Source: Streptomyces katrae (GTDB lineage Bacteria; Actinomycetota; Actinomycetes; Streptomycetales; Streptomycetaceae). From it: DNA of 64,000 nt. Below are positions 1 to 8,104 of this stretch, piece after piece. Position numbers and translations under genes: made by a program. Each line of letters starts with the position of its first letter. The first letter of the stretch is position 1. The DNA is taken from positions 7,229,560 to 7,293,559 of the forward strand of contig NZ_CP020042.1 of the NCBI RefSeq assembly GCF_002028425.1, written 5' to 3'. Under the pieces are notes generated by a model. That model made no database searches. It was not told where the DNA came from and saw only the letters and a program-made list of their open reading frames with translations.

Positions 1-36
1 CCCGGTCGAACCCCTCTCCCCCGTGTGAGTGGCTCA

Positions 37-54
37 CGCATGCTCCGGCATGCG
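37..54 (+). promoter_or_regulatory. UNCG-type hairpin in the leader of the first gene
   Basis: Perfect 7-bp stem (CGCATGC / GCATGCG) closed by the tetraloop TCCG, i.e. a C(UNCG)G loop in RNA. It lies about 37 bases before the chosen GTG of the secreted muralytic gene. Cell-wall hydrolase genes in Streptomyces often carry c-di-AMP (ydaO/yuaA) riboswitches, so this could be the end of a longer leader cut off by the window edge, but nothing here proves that. Confidence 0.35.
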
Positions 55-90
55 CCGCGACCGTCCCTGTTCCCGTCGGAAGGTTCCTCC

Positions 91-495
91 GTGTCCAACG
101 CCGTCATCCGCCGCATCGCCGCTTCGAAGAAGACCCTCGCCGGTACCGTCCTCGCCCTGGGCGTCGCGGGCTCGATGCTCGCCACCGTCCCCGCGCAGGC
201 CGCCCCGACGAGCGCCAAGGCGATCGCCCAGCAGATGATCAAGGACCCGGCGCAGTTCGCGGCCTTCGACAAGATCGTCACCCACGAGAGCGGCTGGGAC
301 TACACCGCCACGAACTCCTCCTCCGGCGCCTACGGCCTGGTCCAGGCCCTCCCCGCGTCGAAGATGTCCTCCGCCGGCTCGGACTGGAAGACCAACCCCG
401 CCACCCAGATCAAGTGGGGCCTGGACTACATGAACGAGCGCTACGGCAGCCCCGTCGGCGCCTGGAACTTCTGGCAGGCCAACCACTGGTACTAA
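91..495 (+). CDS. Secreted SLT-like muralytic (transglycosylase-fold) protein
   Basis: 134-residue exported protein. Residues 1-37 form a signal peptide (basic start with RR and KK, hydrophobic core LALGVAGSMLA, AQA cleavage site). The mature part is a compact lysozyme-like SLT/aggregation-promoting-factor-type domain: HESGW with the likely catalytic Glu66, then SSSGAYGLVQALP and the C-terminal WNFWQANHWY, typical of small Streptomyces transglycosylase-domain proteins acting on peptidoglycan. The GTG at 91 was chosen because GGAAGG precedes it and the signal peptide follows directly; an in-frame GTG at 25 would add 22 untypical residues. No LysM or other binding domain is present. The exact bond cleaved is inferred from family only. 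Confidence 0.85.
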   Translation: MSNAVIRRIAASKKTLAGTVLALGVAGSMLATVPAQAAPTSAKAIAQQMIKDPAQFAAFDKIVTHESGWDYTATNSSSGAYGLVQALPASKMSSAGSDWKTNPATQIKWGLDYMNERYGSPVGAWNFWQANHWY

Positions 496-654
496 GCCGC
501 CGCACAGGCGCGCAGACCGGCCACATCGAACGCCCGGCGGGACTTCCCGGCCGGGCCTTTCGGTGTGTCCGGGTGGCGCCGGCGGCCGGCTTCGTGATTG
601 CCTCGCCCTGCGGCCGGGGCACCGCCGCACTCCCCCCGCGAAGGTGGTGGCGCC

Positions 655-1218
655 GTGCTGGTCTACTCCATGGGCGTTTCGGTGGACGGGTTCATCACCG
701 ACCGCGAGGGCGGGTTCGAGTGGTCGGTCCCCGACGACGAGCAGTTCCGTGCCCACCTCGAGCAGACGAGCGAACTCGGCGCCTTCCTGTGCGGCCGCAG
801 GCTCTACGAGTGCATGCTCCCCTGGGAGACGGACCCGTCGCTGCGCGAGGACGACCTCAGGTCCGCGTTCGCCGACGTCTGGTGCGCCCTCCCGAAGACC
901 GTCTTCAGCCGCACGCTCGACACCGTCCGGGGCAACGCCCGGCTGGCCCGGCGGCCGGTGGCCGAGGAGGCCGCGGCGGCGCGCGAAGCGACCGGCAAGG
1001 ACGTCGGGATCGGTGGCGCCGGCCTGGCCGCGGCGGCGATCGGACTGGGCCTCGTCGACGAACTGCGCGTGTTCCGCTACCCGGTCGTCGTCGGCGGCGG
1101 CACGCCCTTCCTGCCGCCGGTCCCCGAGGACATCCGGCTGAACCTGCTCGAAACCAGGACCTTCGGCTCCCAGGTGGTCTACGAACGCTACGAACGCGCC
1201 CGCGACCACACGCCCTGA
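655..1218 (+). CDS. Dihydrofolate reductase-family (RibD C-terminal) protein
   Basis: 187-residue cytosolic NADPH-dependent reductase-fold protein. Family marks in order: YSMGVSVDGFI at the N-terminus, LCGRRLYE, KTVFSRTL, IGGAGLA (nucleotide-binding glycine region) and DELRVFRYPVVVGGGTPFL near the end. Such proteins resemble the reductase half of RibD, but in Streptomyces they are usually stand-alone enzymes of unknown substrate. Start GTG 655 follows GAAGGTGG; an earlier in-frame ATG at 598 would add a low-complexity extension. It converges on the deoxynucleoside kinase gene. A second member of the family lies at 23344-23916; the two are clearly diverged. Confidence 0.85.
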   Translation: MLVYSMGVSVDGFITDREGGFEWSVPDDEQFRAHLEQTSELGAFLCGRRLYECMLPWETDPSLREDDLRSAFADVWCALPKTVFSRTLDTVRGNARLARRPVAEEAAAAREATGKDVGIGGAGLAAAAIGLGLVDELRVFRYPVVVGGGTPFLPPVPEDIRLNLLETRTFGSQVVYERYERARDHTP

Positions 1219-1251
1219 CCCCACCGGGCCGGGGCGATGGAGTACCCGAAT

Positions 1252-1272
1252 CCTCCGGTCACGAGCCGGAGG
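1252..1272. terminator. Possible weak bidirectional terminator
   Basis: CCTCCGG / CCGGAGG inverted repeat with a 7-base loop between the convergent reductase and kinase genes. The stem is short and has no T-run, so the terminator role is only suggested by position. Confidence 0.3.
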
Positions 1273-1284
1273 CCCGGACCGCCC

Positions 1285-1947
1285 CTAGAGCGGGCGCTCG
1301 CCCGTTGCCAGGGCGTCCTTGACCTCCTGTGCCACGCGGGCCGCGTCCTCCGGGTTGTTCACCACGTCCGTGTGGTTCATGTCGATCACCAGGACCCGGC
1401 TGGCCGAGTAGTGCTTGTGCACCCAGTCGTCGTACCCCGACCACAGCGTCCGGTAGTACTCCACGAGGCTCTCGTCCTGCTCGAAATCACGGCCCCGCAG
1501 CCCGATGCGGTGCAGCACCGTCTCGAAGTCCGCCTTGAGGTAGACCATCAGGTCCGGCGCCTTGCGGTACGGCAGGCCCTCGATCTCGCGCATCATCTCG
1601 TCGAGCAGCCCCTCGTACACCTGCATTTCGAGGGAGCTGATCCGGCCCAGGTCGTGATTGACCTTGGCGAAGTACCAGTCCTCGTAGATGGAGCGGTCGA
1701 GGACGTTGTCGCCCTGCTTGTACGCCTCCTTGATCGCGGCGAACCGCGTCTGGAGGAAGTAGAGCTGGAGCAGGAAGGGGTACCGCTTCGCCTGGATCTC
1801 CTCGGGGCTCGCCGTGTAGAAGAGCGGCAGGATCGGGTTGTCTTCCACGCTCTCGTAGAAGACCTCGCTGCCCAGCTCCTTGGCGATCAGTTCGGCAACG
1901 GTCGTCTTGCCGATCCCGATCATGCCTCCGACGCAGATCACTGGCAT
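1285..1947 (-). CDS. Deoxynucleoside kinase (dNK/dGK-dAK family)
   Basis: 220 residues; phosphorylates deoxynucleosides with ATP for nucleotide salvage in the cytosol. P-loop GGMIGIGKTT at residues 7-16, substrate-site ESVEDNP (about 32-38), the DRS motif in LDRSIYEDWYF (84-86), and an arginine-rich LID near RIGLRGRDFEQ (about 147-157). Length fits the bacterial dAK/dGK group (about 210-225). The ATG begins the canonical MPVICVGG strand and a purine stretch (AGAAGTGAGG) precedes it. Substrate preference cannot be read here. It is apparently monocistronic. Confidence 0.9.
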   Translation of the reverse strand: MPVICVGGMIGIGKTTVAELIAKELGSEVFYESVEDNPILPLFYTASPEEIQAKRYPFLLQLYFLQTRFAAIKEAYKQGDNVLDRSIYEDWYFAKVNHDLGRISSLEMQVYEGLLDEMMREIEGLPYRKAPDLMVYLKADFETVLHRIGLRGRDFEQDESLVEYYRTLWSGYDDWVHKHYSASRVLVIDMNHTDVVNNPEDAARVAQEVKDALATGERPL

Positions 1948-2380
1948 ACCTCACTTCTCCCTGGGGATCTTCTTTTCGCGGGGCGGGCGGGCTGGGCGCC
2001 CCACACCACCGAGACGCCTGTCGGCGGCCACTCGATTCCCCAGGATCTACATGATCAGCTTTGTGGTCCCCGTCCGGACCAAGGCCGCGACGCGGGTCGC
2101 CCCCTCGACCGGCCGGACCGACCGTTCCGCAGTTGCCGCATCGGCGGCAGCCACCGCCCCGTGGCCGCTCAGAAGCATAAATCATGGTTCGCCCCCGGCC
2201 CGCCAGAGCACCTGCGGGTACGCACCCCCCACCGACCGCCGCGGCGCAACCGGCCCACCTGCCCGGCAAGGTGAACCCGTACCCCGGATGGCGGCGCGGG
2301 CGGGCGGCAGCGGTGGCAGGCCGCCGGAGCCCGCACGAGGCTCGTTGCCGGGGCCGAGCGCGAGGGAAGGGCAGCCGCCG
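1948..2380. other. Intergenic region, no gene recognised
   Basis: 433 bases between the kinase start and the small membrane gene. Locally less GC-rich around 2040-2080, which may hold promoters for the kinase (reverse) and the downstream gene. I see no conserved coding frame, repeat or RNA motif. Confidence 0.5.
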
Positions 2381-2632
2381 ATGTCGCGAGCCGAGGAGCA
2401 GGGCCTGACCGCGCCCCCGCCGGGGACGCCCGAGCGGCGGCGGAGCCGGGCCGGCCACCTCAAGACGGTGATCACGCGGACCCACCTGCTGCCCGCGTTC
2501 CTGGTCCTGACGGTCATGATGGTGGCCTTGTGGCTCATGGGCATGCCCTTCCTCCAGGCCCTGACGATCTCCACCGGGGTGAAGATCGCGGTCGCGCTCC
2601 TCGTGTTCCGCCGCCAGGCACCGCAGCCCTGA
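2381..2632 (+). CDS. Small hydrophobic membrane protein
   Basis: 83 residues, function unknown. Residues 1-30 are polar and end in a basic patch (RRRSRAGHLK), followed by two membrane-spanning segments (about 37-55, LPAFLVLTVMMVALWLMG, and about 58-74). The ATG is preceded by GAGGGAAGG at good spacing. The open frame runs upstream without a good alternative start. No family recognised; resembles the many short Streptomyces membrane proteins. It may be monocistronic, as the acyl-CoA synthetase start is 140 bases further on. Confidence 0.55.
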   Translation: MSRAEEQGLTAPPPGTPERRRSRAGHLKTVITRTHLLPAFLVLTVMMVALWLMGMPFLQALTISTGVKIAVALLVFRRQAPQP

Positions 2633-2772
2633 CCCCCCCCTCGCCGACGACGGCGCGCCCGTCGCCGTAACCGCCCGGCGGACGTGGCTGGATGTCGGCG
2701 TCCGGCTTGGGCTTGTGGATCATCGGCCGTTAACCTCCCGCTAGTTGCTCAAGTCAACCAATAGGGATGGGT

Positions 2773-4338
2773 ATGGACGACACCACCGGACGCTTCCACA
2801 GCCACGTCGAGGAGATCCTCGACGCCCTGGAGAAGGAACCGGACCGCGAGGCCCTCGTACACCACGACCGGCGCCTGACCGCCGGTGAACTGCGCGGCCT
2901 CGTCCACGCCATGGCCCGTGCCCTGCGGTCCCAAGGGGTGGAGCGGGGCCAGACGGTCACCCTCCTCGCCGGCAACCTCCCCGAGACGATCGCGGCCCGC
3001 TACGCGGCCGGACTGCTCGGCTGCGCGGTCAACCACCTCTACGCCGGTCTTTCGGCCGAAGTGCACGCCGACATCCTCCGGGACGTCGAGACCCGGGCCC
3101 TCATAGTCGACCCCGCCTACGCCGAGCGCGCCGCCGACCTGGCGCGGCGGGTGCCGCTGGAGCGGGTACTGCTCCTCGGCGGGGGCGAGGGTGCCGGCCT
3201 CGGCACCGGCACCGGCCTCGGCGTCGACCTGCTGGCGCTCGCCGCCGCGGAGTCCGCCGACGCCTTGCAGGGCGCCGCGCTCCCCGAGGACATCTGCACG
3301 ATCCGCCACACCGGCGGCACCACCGGCCACCCCAAGGCCATCTGCACCACCTTCGGGCAGTGGGTGTCGATCGGCCCCGACTGGTCCGAGGAAGGGCAGG
3401 TCAGGACCCTGGTGTGCACCACCCTCGCGCATGCGGCGGGCTTCATGGCGGACAGCACGCTGCACCGCGGCGGCGCCGTGGTCCTGCTGGACGGGTTCGA
3501 ACCCGGCGCCGTGCTGGCGGCCGTCGAGCGCGAGCGCATCACCCACACCTTCCTGCTGCCGCCGCTCCTCTACCAGCTGATGGACCACCCCGAGGTCGAC
3601 CGCACCGACACCTCCAGCCTGCGCATGCTCACCTACGGCGGCTGCGCCTCCTCCCCGGCCCGCCTCGCGGCGGCCGTCCGCCGCTTCGGCCCCGTGCTGA
3701 ACCAGTTCTACGGCCAGAACGAAGCGGGCGGCATCAGCATGCTCTCCCCCCAGGACCACGATCCCCGGCGCCCGGAGCTGCTGCGGACCGCCGGGAAGAT
3801 CATGGAAGGCGTCGAGGTCGCCGTCCGCGACCCCGAAGGACGCCACCTGCCGGCCGGCGAGCACGGAGAGATCTGCGTCCGCTCCCCGCACGTGATGAAG
3901 GGCTACTGGAAGCAGCCCGGACTCACCGCGGAGGTGCTGCGCGACGGCTGGCTGCACACCGGCGACATCGGGTTCGTCGACGGGGACGGCTACGTCACCA
4001 TCGTGGACCGGCTCAAGGACATGATCGTGGTGGTGGGCGGCCACGTGTACACGGTGGAACTGGAGGACGTGCTGAACTCCCATCCGCAGGTCCTGCAGAG
4101 CGCGGTCCTCGGCGTCCCCGACGCCCACCGCATGGAACGGGTCCACGCCGTCGTCGTCCGCACGCCGGGCGGCGACGTCGGGGAGGAGGAGCTGCGCGCC
4201 GTGGTGCGCGAGCGCAAGGGCGCCATGTACGAGCCCGCGAGCATCGTCTTCGTCGACGAGCTCCCCCTGACCGACGCGGGAAAGCCGGACAAGAAACTGC
4301 TCCGCAGCCGGGCCGCCGAGCCGGCCGGGCGGGCCTGA
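2773..4338 (+). CDS. AMP-dependent acyl-CoA synthetase/ligase
   Basis: 521-residue class I adenylate-forming enzyme that activates a carboxylic acid as acyl-AMP and transfers it to CoA. Core motifs are intact: RHTGGTTGHPKAI (A3, about residue 178-190), YGQNEAGG (A5, about 314), LHTGDIGFVDGDGYVTIVDR (A7-A8, about 394-413) and the C-terminal catalytic Lys in GKPDKKLL (about 500). Acyl specificity is not evident; the length and the motif order resemble FadD-like and fatty-acid--CoA ligases. ATG 2773 is preferred to ATG 2767 because the AGGG lies at proper distance from it. It ends opposite a secreted peptidase gene across a strong terminator. Confidence 0.88.
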   Translation: MDDTTGRFHSHVEEILDALEKEPDREALVHHDRRLTAGELRGLVHAMARALRSQGVERGQTVTLLAGNLPETIAARYAAGLLGCAVNHLYAGLSAEVHADILRDVETRALIVDPAYAERAADLARRVPLERVLLLGGGEGAGLGTGTGLGVDLLALAAAESADALQGAALPEDICTIRHTGGTTGHPKAICTTFGQWVSIGPDWSEEGQVRTLVCTTLAHAAGFMADSTLHRGGAVVLLDGFEPGAVLAAVERERITHTFLLPPLLYQLMDHPEVDRTDTSSLRMLTYGGCASSPARLAAAVRRFGPVLNQFYGQNEAGGISMLSPQDHDPRRPELLRTAGKIMEGVEVAVRDPEGRHLPAGEHGEICVRSPHVMKGYWKQPGLTAEVLRDGWLHTGDIGFVDGDGYVTIVDRLKDMIVVVGGHVYTVELEDVLNSHPQVLQSAVLGVPDAHRMERVHAVVVRTPGGDVGEEELRAVVRERKGAMYEPASIVFVDELPLTDAGKPDKKLLRSRAAEPAGRA

Positions 4339-4363
4339 CGCCTCAGGCCCTGACCGCCGGACC

Positions 4364-4410
4364 GGCACCGGTCCCGCCCGGGGGTCCTGCCCCCGGGCGG
4401 GACCGTGCCC
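4364..4410. terminator. Strong bidirectional terminator hairpin
   Basis: A 16-bp perfect stem (4369-4384 with 4390-4405), loop TCCTG, extended by GGCAC/GTGCC with a bulge. It lies between the convergent acyl-CoA synthetase and M1 peptidase stop codons. No T-run, as usual for Streptomyces terminators. Confidence 0.75.
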
Positions 4411-4417
4411 GTCGGTG

Positions 4418-6319
4418 TCAGCCCTCGATGCGGTGCTGGGTCCAGAACGAGGTCAGGTCCGTGGGCGAGACCGCCTGGGCGGCCGCCTTGAACTCGGCCG
4501 TCGTGGAGACGCCGTACCAGTGCGAGGCGGCGTAGTCCTTCAGCAGCTTGGCCATCACGCTGTCGCCGAGCTGGCGCCGCAGGTCGTGCAGGGCGCACTT
4601 GCCGTAGCCGTACACGACGGTCGAGTACCGCGACGAGTGCGCGTCCCAGTAGGCCATCGAGTTGGTGATCTTCTCGGCCGAGGACGCCCACGAGACGCTG
4701 TTCCAGCAGCTCGTGCCCGTCTTGCCCTGCGCCAGGTCGGTGGCGTAGTCGGTGAACGCCTCGTCCAGCCAGGGGCTCGCGTACTCGTCGTCGCCGACGA
4801 TGCCGTAGAACCACTGGTGCCCGATCTCGTGGGTCAGCGCCGTGGTGCTCACCAGGTCGAGGACGAAGCCGGGGTACTCCATGCCCCCGAACCAGTAGTT
4901 GTTGTCGATGACCGCGTCCAGCTCGCCGTACGGGTACGCGCCGAAACGCGCGGCGTGCGCGTCGACGGCGCTCTTCGCGGTGCTCAGCATCGACTGGGCG
5001 TCGCTCGCGCTGATCCCGGACACGGAGTAGATGTTGATCGGCGTGCCCGCGGCCGAGGTCCCCGAGATCTTGCTGAACGGTCCGGCGCCCCAGGCGAAGT
5101 CGCGCACCTTGGAGGCGGTCGCCTTGGTGACCGTACGTCCGCTCGTGCCGGGGGTGTCGGCCGAGGTGCCGGTGGCCGGTACCAGCAGGCTGCTCGGGTG
5201 GTCGAGCGTCACGTTGAAGTCGGAGGCCAGGGAGTAGAAGGACTCGCCGTTGTTGGTGTACGGGTCCAGGTGCCAGCCCGCGCCGTCCCGGACCGCGAGC
5301 ACCGGCAGGGCGTTTCCGATGTTGCTGAACGCCCCGTCGTGGCCGAACCGGTCCGCGCCGCTGGGCACGGTGATCGACAGGTCGAAGCCGATCGTGGCGC
5401 TCTGGCCCTGGGTGAGCGGGGCCGGCAGGTCGATCTTCAGGGCGGTGCAGGCGACCGAGAGCGCGCCGGCGGTGCCGCCCGTGACATTGCCGACGGCGAT
5501 CGGCATGGCCTGGCAGGTGCCGTGGTAGTTGTCCCAGAGCCTCAGGTACACCTCGCTCAGCGGGGTGGCGGAGGCGTTGGTGAACGAGGCGGTCTCATGG
5601 CCGGTCCACACGAAGCCGCTCGTGTCGCTGCTGAGGTTCACGGTGTACGAGGGAGCGGCCGGGGTCCGGGTGGAGTCCGTCGGCGGGACCGTGCCGCCGG
5701 AGGTGTCGAGGGCCACGTCGTCGACGACGAAGCTGGTCTGGAGGCTGGAGTCCTCCGAGCCGGTGAACGCGACCGTCACGGTCTGCCCGGCGAAGGCGGA
5801 GACGTCGAAGGACTTCTGTACGTACCCGGTGTTCTTGTCGAGGTTCGAGTACGTCGCGAGCGTCGTGCTGCCGATCTTCGCGGTCAGGGTGTCGTACTTG
5901 ACCGACGTGGTCCGCTCGGCGGTGTCGACGTGCAGCCAGAAGGTCAGGGTGGCGGTGCTGCATCCCGCCGGGACGGTGACGCTCTGGGAGAGGGTGTCGG
6001 TGTGCGTCGTGCCGACACCGTTCAGCCAGGCGAAGTAGCCTCCGGAGTGGGCGCTCTGCCCCGTGCGGTTGGTGATCAGCCCGGTCTGTGACTGGCTCCA
6101 GGGCGAAGTGCCGCTCTCGAAGCCGCCGTTGGCGACCACCTGGGCCGGGGTGCAGGCGTCGGCCCGGGACGCGGGGCCGGCGTGCACGGCGGCGGCCTGT
6201 GACGCGGTGTGGCGCGCCGGCGCGGCGGCGGCCGGCGCGGCGGGGAGCAGCGCGGCCGCGGCCAGCGCGGCGACGGTGCTCACGGTGGCGGCGAAGGCCT
6301 TGTGGGGGGTGGCTCTCAC
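4418..6319 (-). CDS. Secreted M1-family zinc metallopeptidase
   Basis: 633-residue exported aminopeptidase-type enzyme. Residues 1-40 form a signal peptide rich in Ala; residues about 55-205 form a jelly-roll domain (VVANGGFESGTSPW to VVDDVALDTSGG) of the carbohydrate-binding/adhesion type; the M1 catalytic part follows with GGMEYPGFV (exopeptidase GxMEN-like strand), the zinc site HEIGHQWFYGIVGDDEY (about 495-511) and the third ligand Glu in WLDEAFTDYATD. The usual aminopeptidase motif GAMEN reads GGMEY here, so substrate could differ. Start GTG 6319 has GAAGGAG six bases upstream; a TTG at 6325 is less likely. Probably digests peptides outside the cell. Confidence 0.85.
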   Translation of the reverse strand: MRATPHKAFAATVSTVAALAAAALLPAAPAAAAPARHTASQAAAVHAGPASRADACTPAQVVANGGFESGTSPWSQSQTGLITNRTGQSAHSGGYFAWLNGVGTTHTDTLSQSVTVPAGCSTATLTFWLHVDTAERTTSVKYDTLTAKIGSTTLATYSNLDKNTGYVQKSFDVSAFAGQTVTVAFTGSEDSSLQTSFVVDDVALDTSGGTVPPTDSTRTPAAPSYTVNLSSDTSGFVWTGHETASFTNASATPLSEVYLRLWDNYHGTCQAMPIAVGNVTGGTAGALSVACTALKIDLPAPLTQGQSATIGFDLSITVPSGADRFGHDGAFSNIGNALPVLAVRDGAGWHLDPYTNNGESFYSLASDFNVTLDHPSSLLVPATGTSADTPGTSGRTVTKATASKVRDFAWGAGPFSKISGTSAAGTPINIYSVSGISASDAQSMLSTAKSAVDAHAARFGAYPYGELDAVIDNNYWFGGMEYPGFVLDLVSTTALTHEIGHQWFYGIVGDDEYASPWLDEAFTDYATDLAQGKTGTSCWNSVSWASSAEKITNSMAYWDAHSSRYSTVVYGYGKCALHDLRRQLGDSVMAKLLKDYAASHWYGVSTTAEFKAAAQAVSPTDLTSFWTQHRIEG

Positions 6320-6773
6320 ACTCAACTCCTTCTCGGCGGCCGGGATCCCGGCCGGCTCGGTGGTCGCCCCGCCCCGGCCGGGTGAGCCGGCGGACGACCG
6401 CGGGGGGCGGCCCGCTCGCGCGGGCGCCGTGGGTGAGACGCGCCGGGCCCCGGTTCGGGGGACGGCGCTACGCAGCCTCGCAGTGTTGACCGGAACATGC
6501 CATCCAGTAACAGGTAAAGCGTTCCTCCCCGTCAGACCAGGACCCGCACCGCCCGGTCCGGCCGGCCATGACCGGAGGCTACGGGGACCTGGCTGCCGCC
6601 GGCGGCAGATTCTTCGGTCCGCAGCCCGGTGGGCCCGCGACCGGCCCGGGATGGCCTACCGGTTGCCCCGGCGCGATCTCCGCCGAGTGGTTCGCTGCCG
6701 AACCCGCGGGATGTGGTCAGGCTCGCCCCCACCGCTGCGAGAACGGCCGGACGCCACCCGCGGGCGCGGTTCC
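6320..6773. other. Intergenic region between two leftward genes
   Basis: 454 bases upstream of the M1 peptidase. The AT-richest part, about 6480-6530, is the likely promoter zone of the peptidase (contains TTTACC and GGATGGCATG on the reverse strand). No convincing gene or repeat seen. Confidence 0.45.
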
Positions 6774-7454
6774 TCAGCCGCACGTGGACACCGGGCAGAG
6801 GCCGACCCCGGTGATGCCGGGCAGCCGGGCGATCCCCGTCCTCAGCTGCTCTCGCTCCGGTGTCGAGAGGTGCTCCGGGAAGCGGACGTCGAGGTAGGAG
6901 CCCTCGTCGGATTCCGTGCCCGTCACGCCGGTCGCTCCGAGCGGCGCCAGGCGCTGCTCGATGTCCCCCAGGTTCCGGTAGTTCCCGCGCTCGGTGACGG
7001 CGCGGTAGGTGTGGGGCTCGGCCAGTGCGGGAGCGATGTAGAAGTGCCAGGCGAAGGCGGCGTAGCCGGCGAGGGCGGCCGCGGCGATCGCCGCCCCCAG
7101 GCCGCCGGTCACCTTGGCGGTGACGGGGCGTTGGCGCGGGTCCGCGAGCGCGGCGCACAGGAGCACCAGCGCCGAGGGCCAGTACACGAACATCCCGAAC
7201 ATGACGGCCAGCACCCCCCACGCGAGCAGTCCGAGCCCCGTGGCCACGCAGGTGACGACGAAGTGCTGGGGCGCTCGGAGTGCCGGCAGGGGGAGCGCCG
7301 CGACGAGGCAGGTCACCACGAACAGACCGCCGATCCCGGACGAGACCCCCCAGACCGTGACGGGCACGGCGATGACCGCCGCGGCCACGGCCAAGGCCTG
7401 CTGGAGCCTGTGAGCGGCGGCCACCGCGACGCCCTGGCTCTCGCCGACGTCCAT
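6774..7454 (-). CDS. Multi-pass membrane protein with extracytoplasmic C-terminal domain
   Basis: 226 residues. Four hydrophobic segments (about 22-40, 44-62, 67-95 and 115-138) are followed by a roughly 85-residue soluble tail with a motif-like run NYRNLGDIEQRLAPLGATGV and two C-terminal cysteines in GLCPVSTCG, which could pair outside the cell. No family recognised. The ATG is preceded by GGGGAG. The gene lies directly behind two abutting palindromes (7472-7499), which suggests repression by a dimeric regulator not encoded next to it. Possible role: small-molecule or envelope stress function, but this is a guess. Confidence 0.7.
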   Translation of the reverse strand: MDVGESQGVAVAAAHRLQQALAVAAAVIAVPVTVWGVSSGIGGLFVVTCLVAALPLPALRAPQHFVVTCVATGLGLLAWGVLAVMFGMFVYWPSALVLLCAALADPRQRPVTAKVTGGLGAAIAAAALAGYAAFAWHFYIAPALAEPHTYRAVTERGNYRNLGDIEQRLAPLGATGVTGTESDEGSYLDVRFPEHLSTPEREQLRTGIARLPGITGVGLCPVSTCG

Positions 7455-7471
7455 GATCTCCCCCTAGTGAT

Positions 7472-7499
7472 TTGAACGCATTCAACTGAACGCGTTCAA
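7472..7499. promoter_or_regulatory. Two abutting 14-bp palindromes, candidate repressor operator
   Basis: TTGAACGCATTCAA (7472-7485) touches CTGAACGCGTTCAA (7486-7499). Each is a near-perfect TTGAACG-NN-TTCAA palindrome and together they form a larger inverted repeat. The pair begins 18 bases upstream of the membrane protein ATG and faces the truncated ComB-like frame on the other side. The form is typical of TetR/MarR-type operators bound by two dimers; no such regulator gene is adjacent. Confidence 0.6.
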
Positions 7500-7585
7500 T
7501 CTAGCGGGTCCGGCGGGCCGGGGGAAGCGGCCCTGGGGTTCTGCACCCGGCGCCCGGCGCAGGCGGAGGCCCGCCCGCACCGGGA

Positions 7586-8104
7586 TTCGACGCGGTCAAC
7601 TCGCCCGGCTTCCTCCGGTCAACGGACCTCGGCGGACGTACCGTCGTGCAGAAGACCGCCGCAGGGACCGTCGGCGCCCTCGCGGTCATGGACGCGCCGC
7701 TGATCCTGTGCGCCGGATTCGTGGTCGCGGAGGCGACGGCTCAGGTCCTGCGGGGATGCGGGAGCCCGAGCGTCACGTTCGTGGTCACGGGCGACGACGG
7801 CCGGGCCGATGAGGATCTGGCGTGCGCTCAGTACATCGCCGGGCGGGCCGCGGGGGTCGATGTGCCCGCGGACGAGTTCCTGCGGCGCGCCGCCGGGGCG
7901 CGCGCCGCCGCCGATCTGGCGGAGGGCGTGCGGCAGGGGTTCCGAGGGGTCCATCGCGATGACGTGGCCCTCTGCCTGGAGGCCGACCGGTTCCCCTTCG
8001 CCATGGTGGCGCAGCTGGAGGGCACGCTCATGGTCCTGCGTGCGCGCGCGGTGCCTGCGGACGGCGAGGAGTCAGGCACCCGCCGCGCTACCGCACCGTG
8101 CTGA
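7586..8104 (+). pseudogene. N-terminally truncated 2-phosphosulfolactate phosphatase (ComB)-like gene
   Basis: The frame reads [60 protein letters not shown] and ends after about 170 codons. This is the order of the C-terminal two-thirds of ComB-type phosphatases (normally about 230-260 residues). The N-terminal part with the first catalytic strand is absent: the frame has an in-frame TAG at 7502 and no ATG/GTG/TTG before GTG 7646. The missing part would fall exactly where the palindromic operator and the divergent gene now begin, so a deletion or rearrangement probably removed it. A 152-residue product from GTG 7646 could still be made but would lack the active-site start. The 3' end overlaps the convergent M48 gene by 17 bases. 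Confidence 0.55.

Noticed and set aside
2749..4368. Leftward open frame across the acyl-CoA synthetase
   Set aside because: Mirror shadow of a clear adenylate-forming enzyme on the other strand; no motif and no good start.
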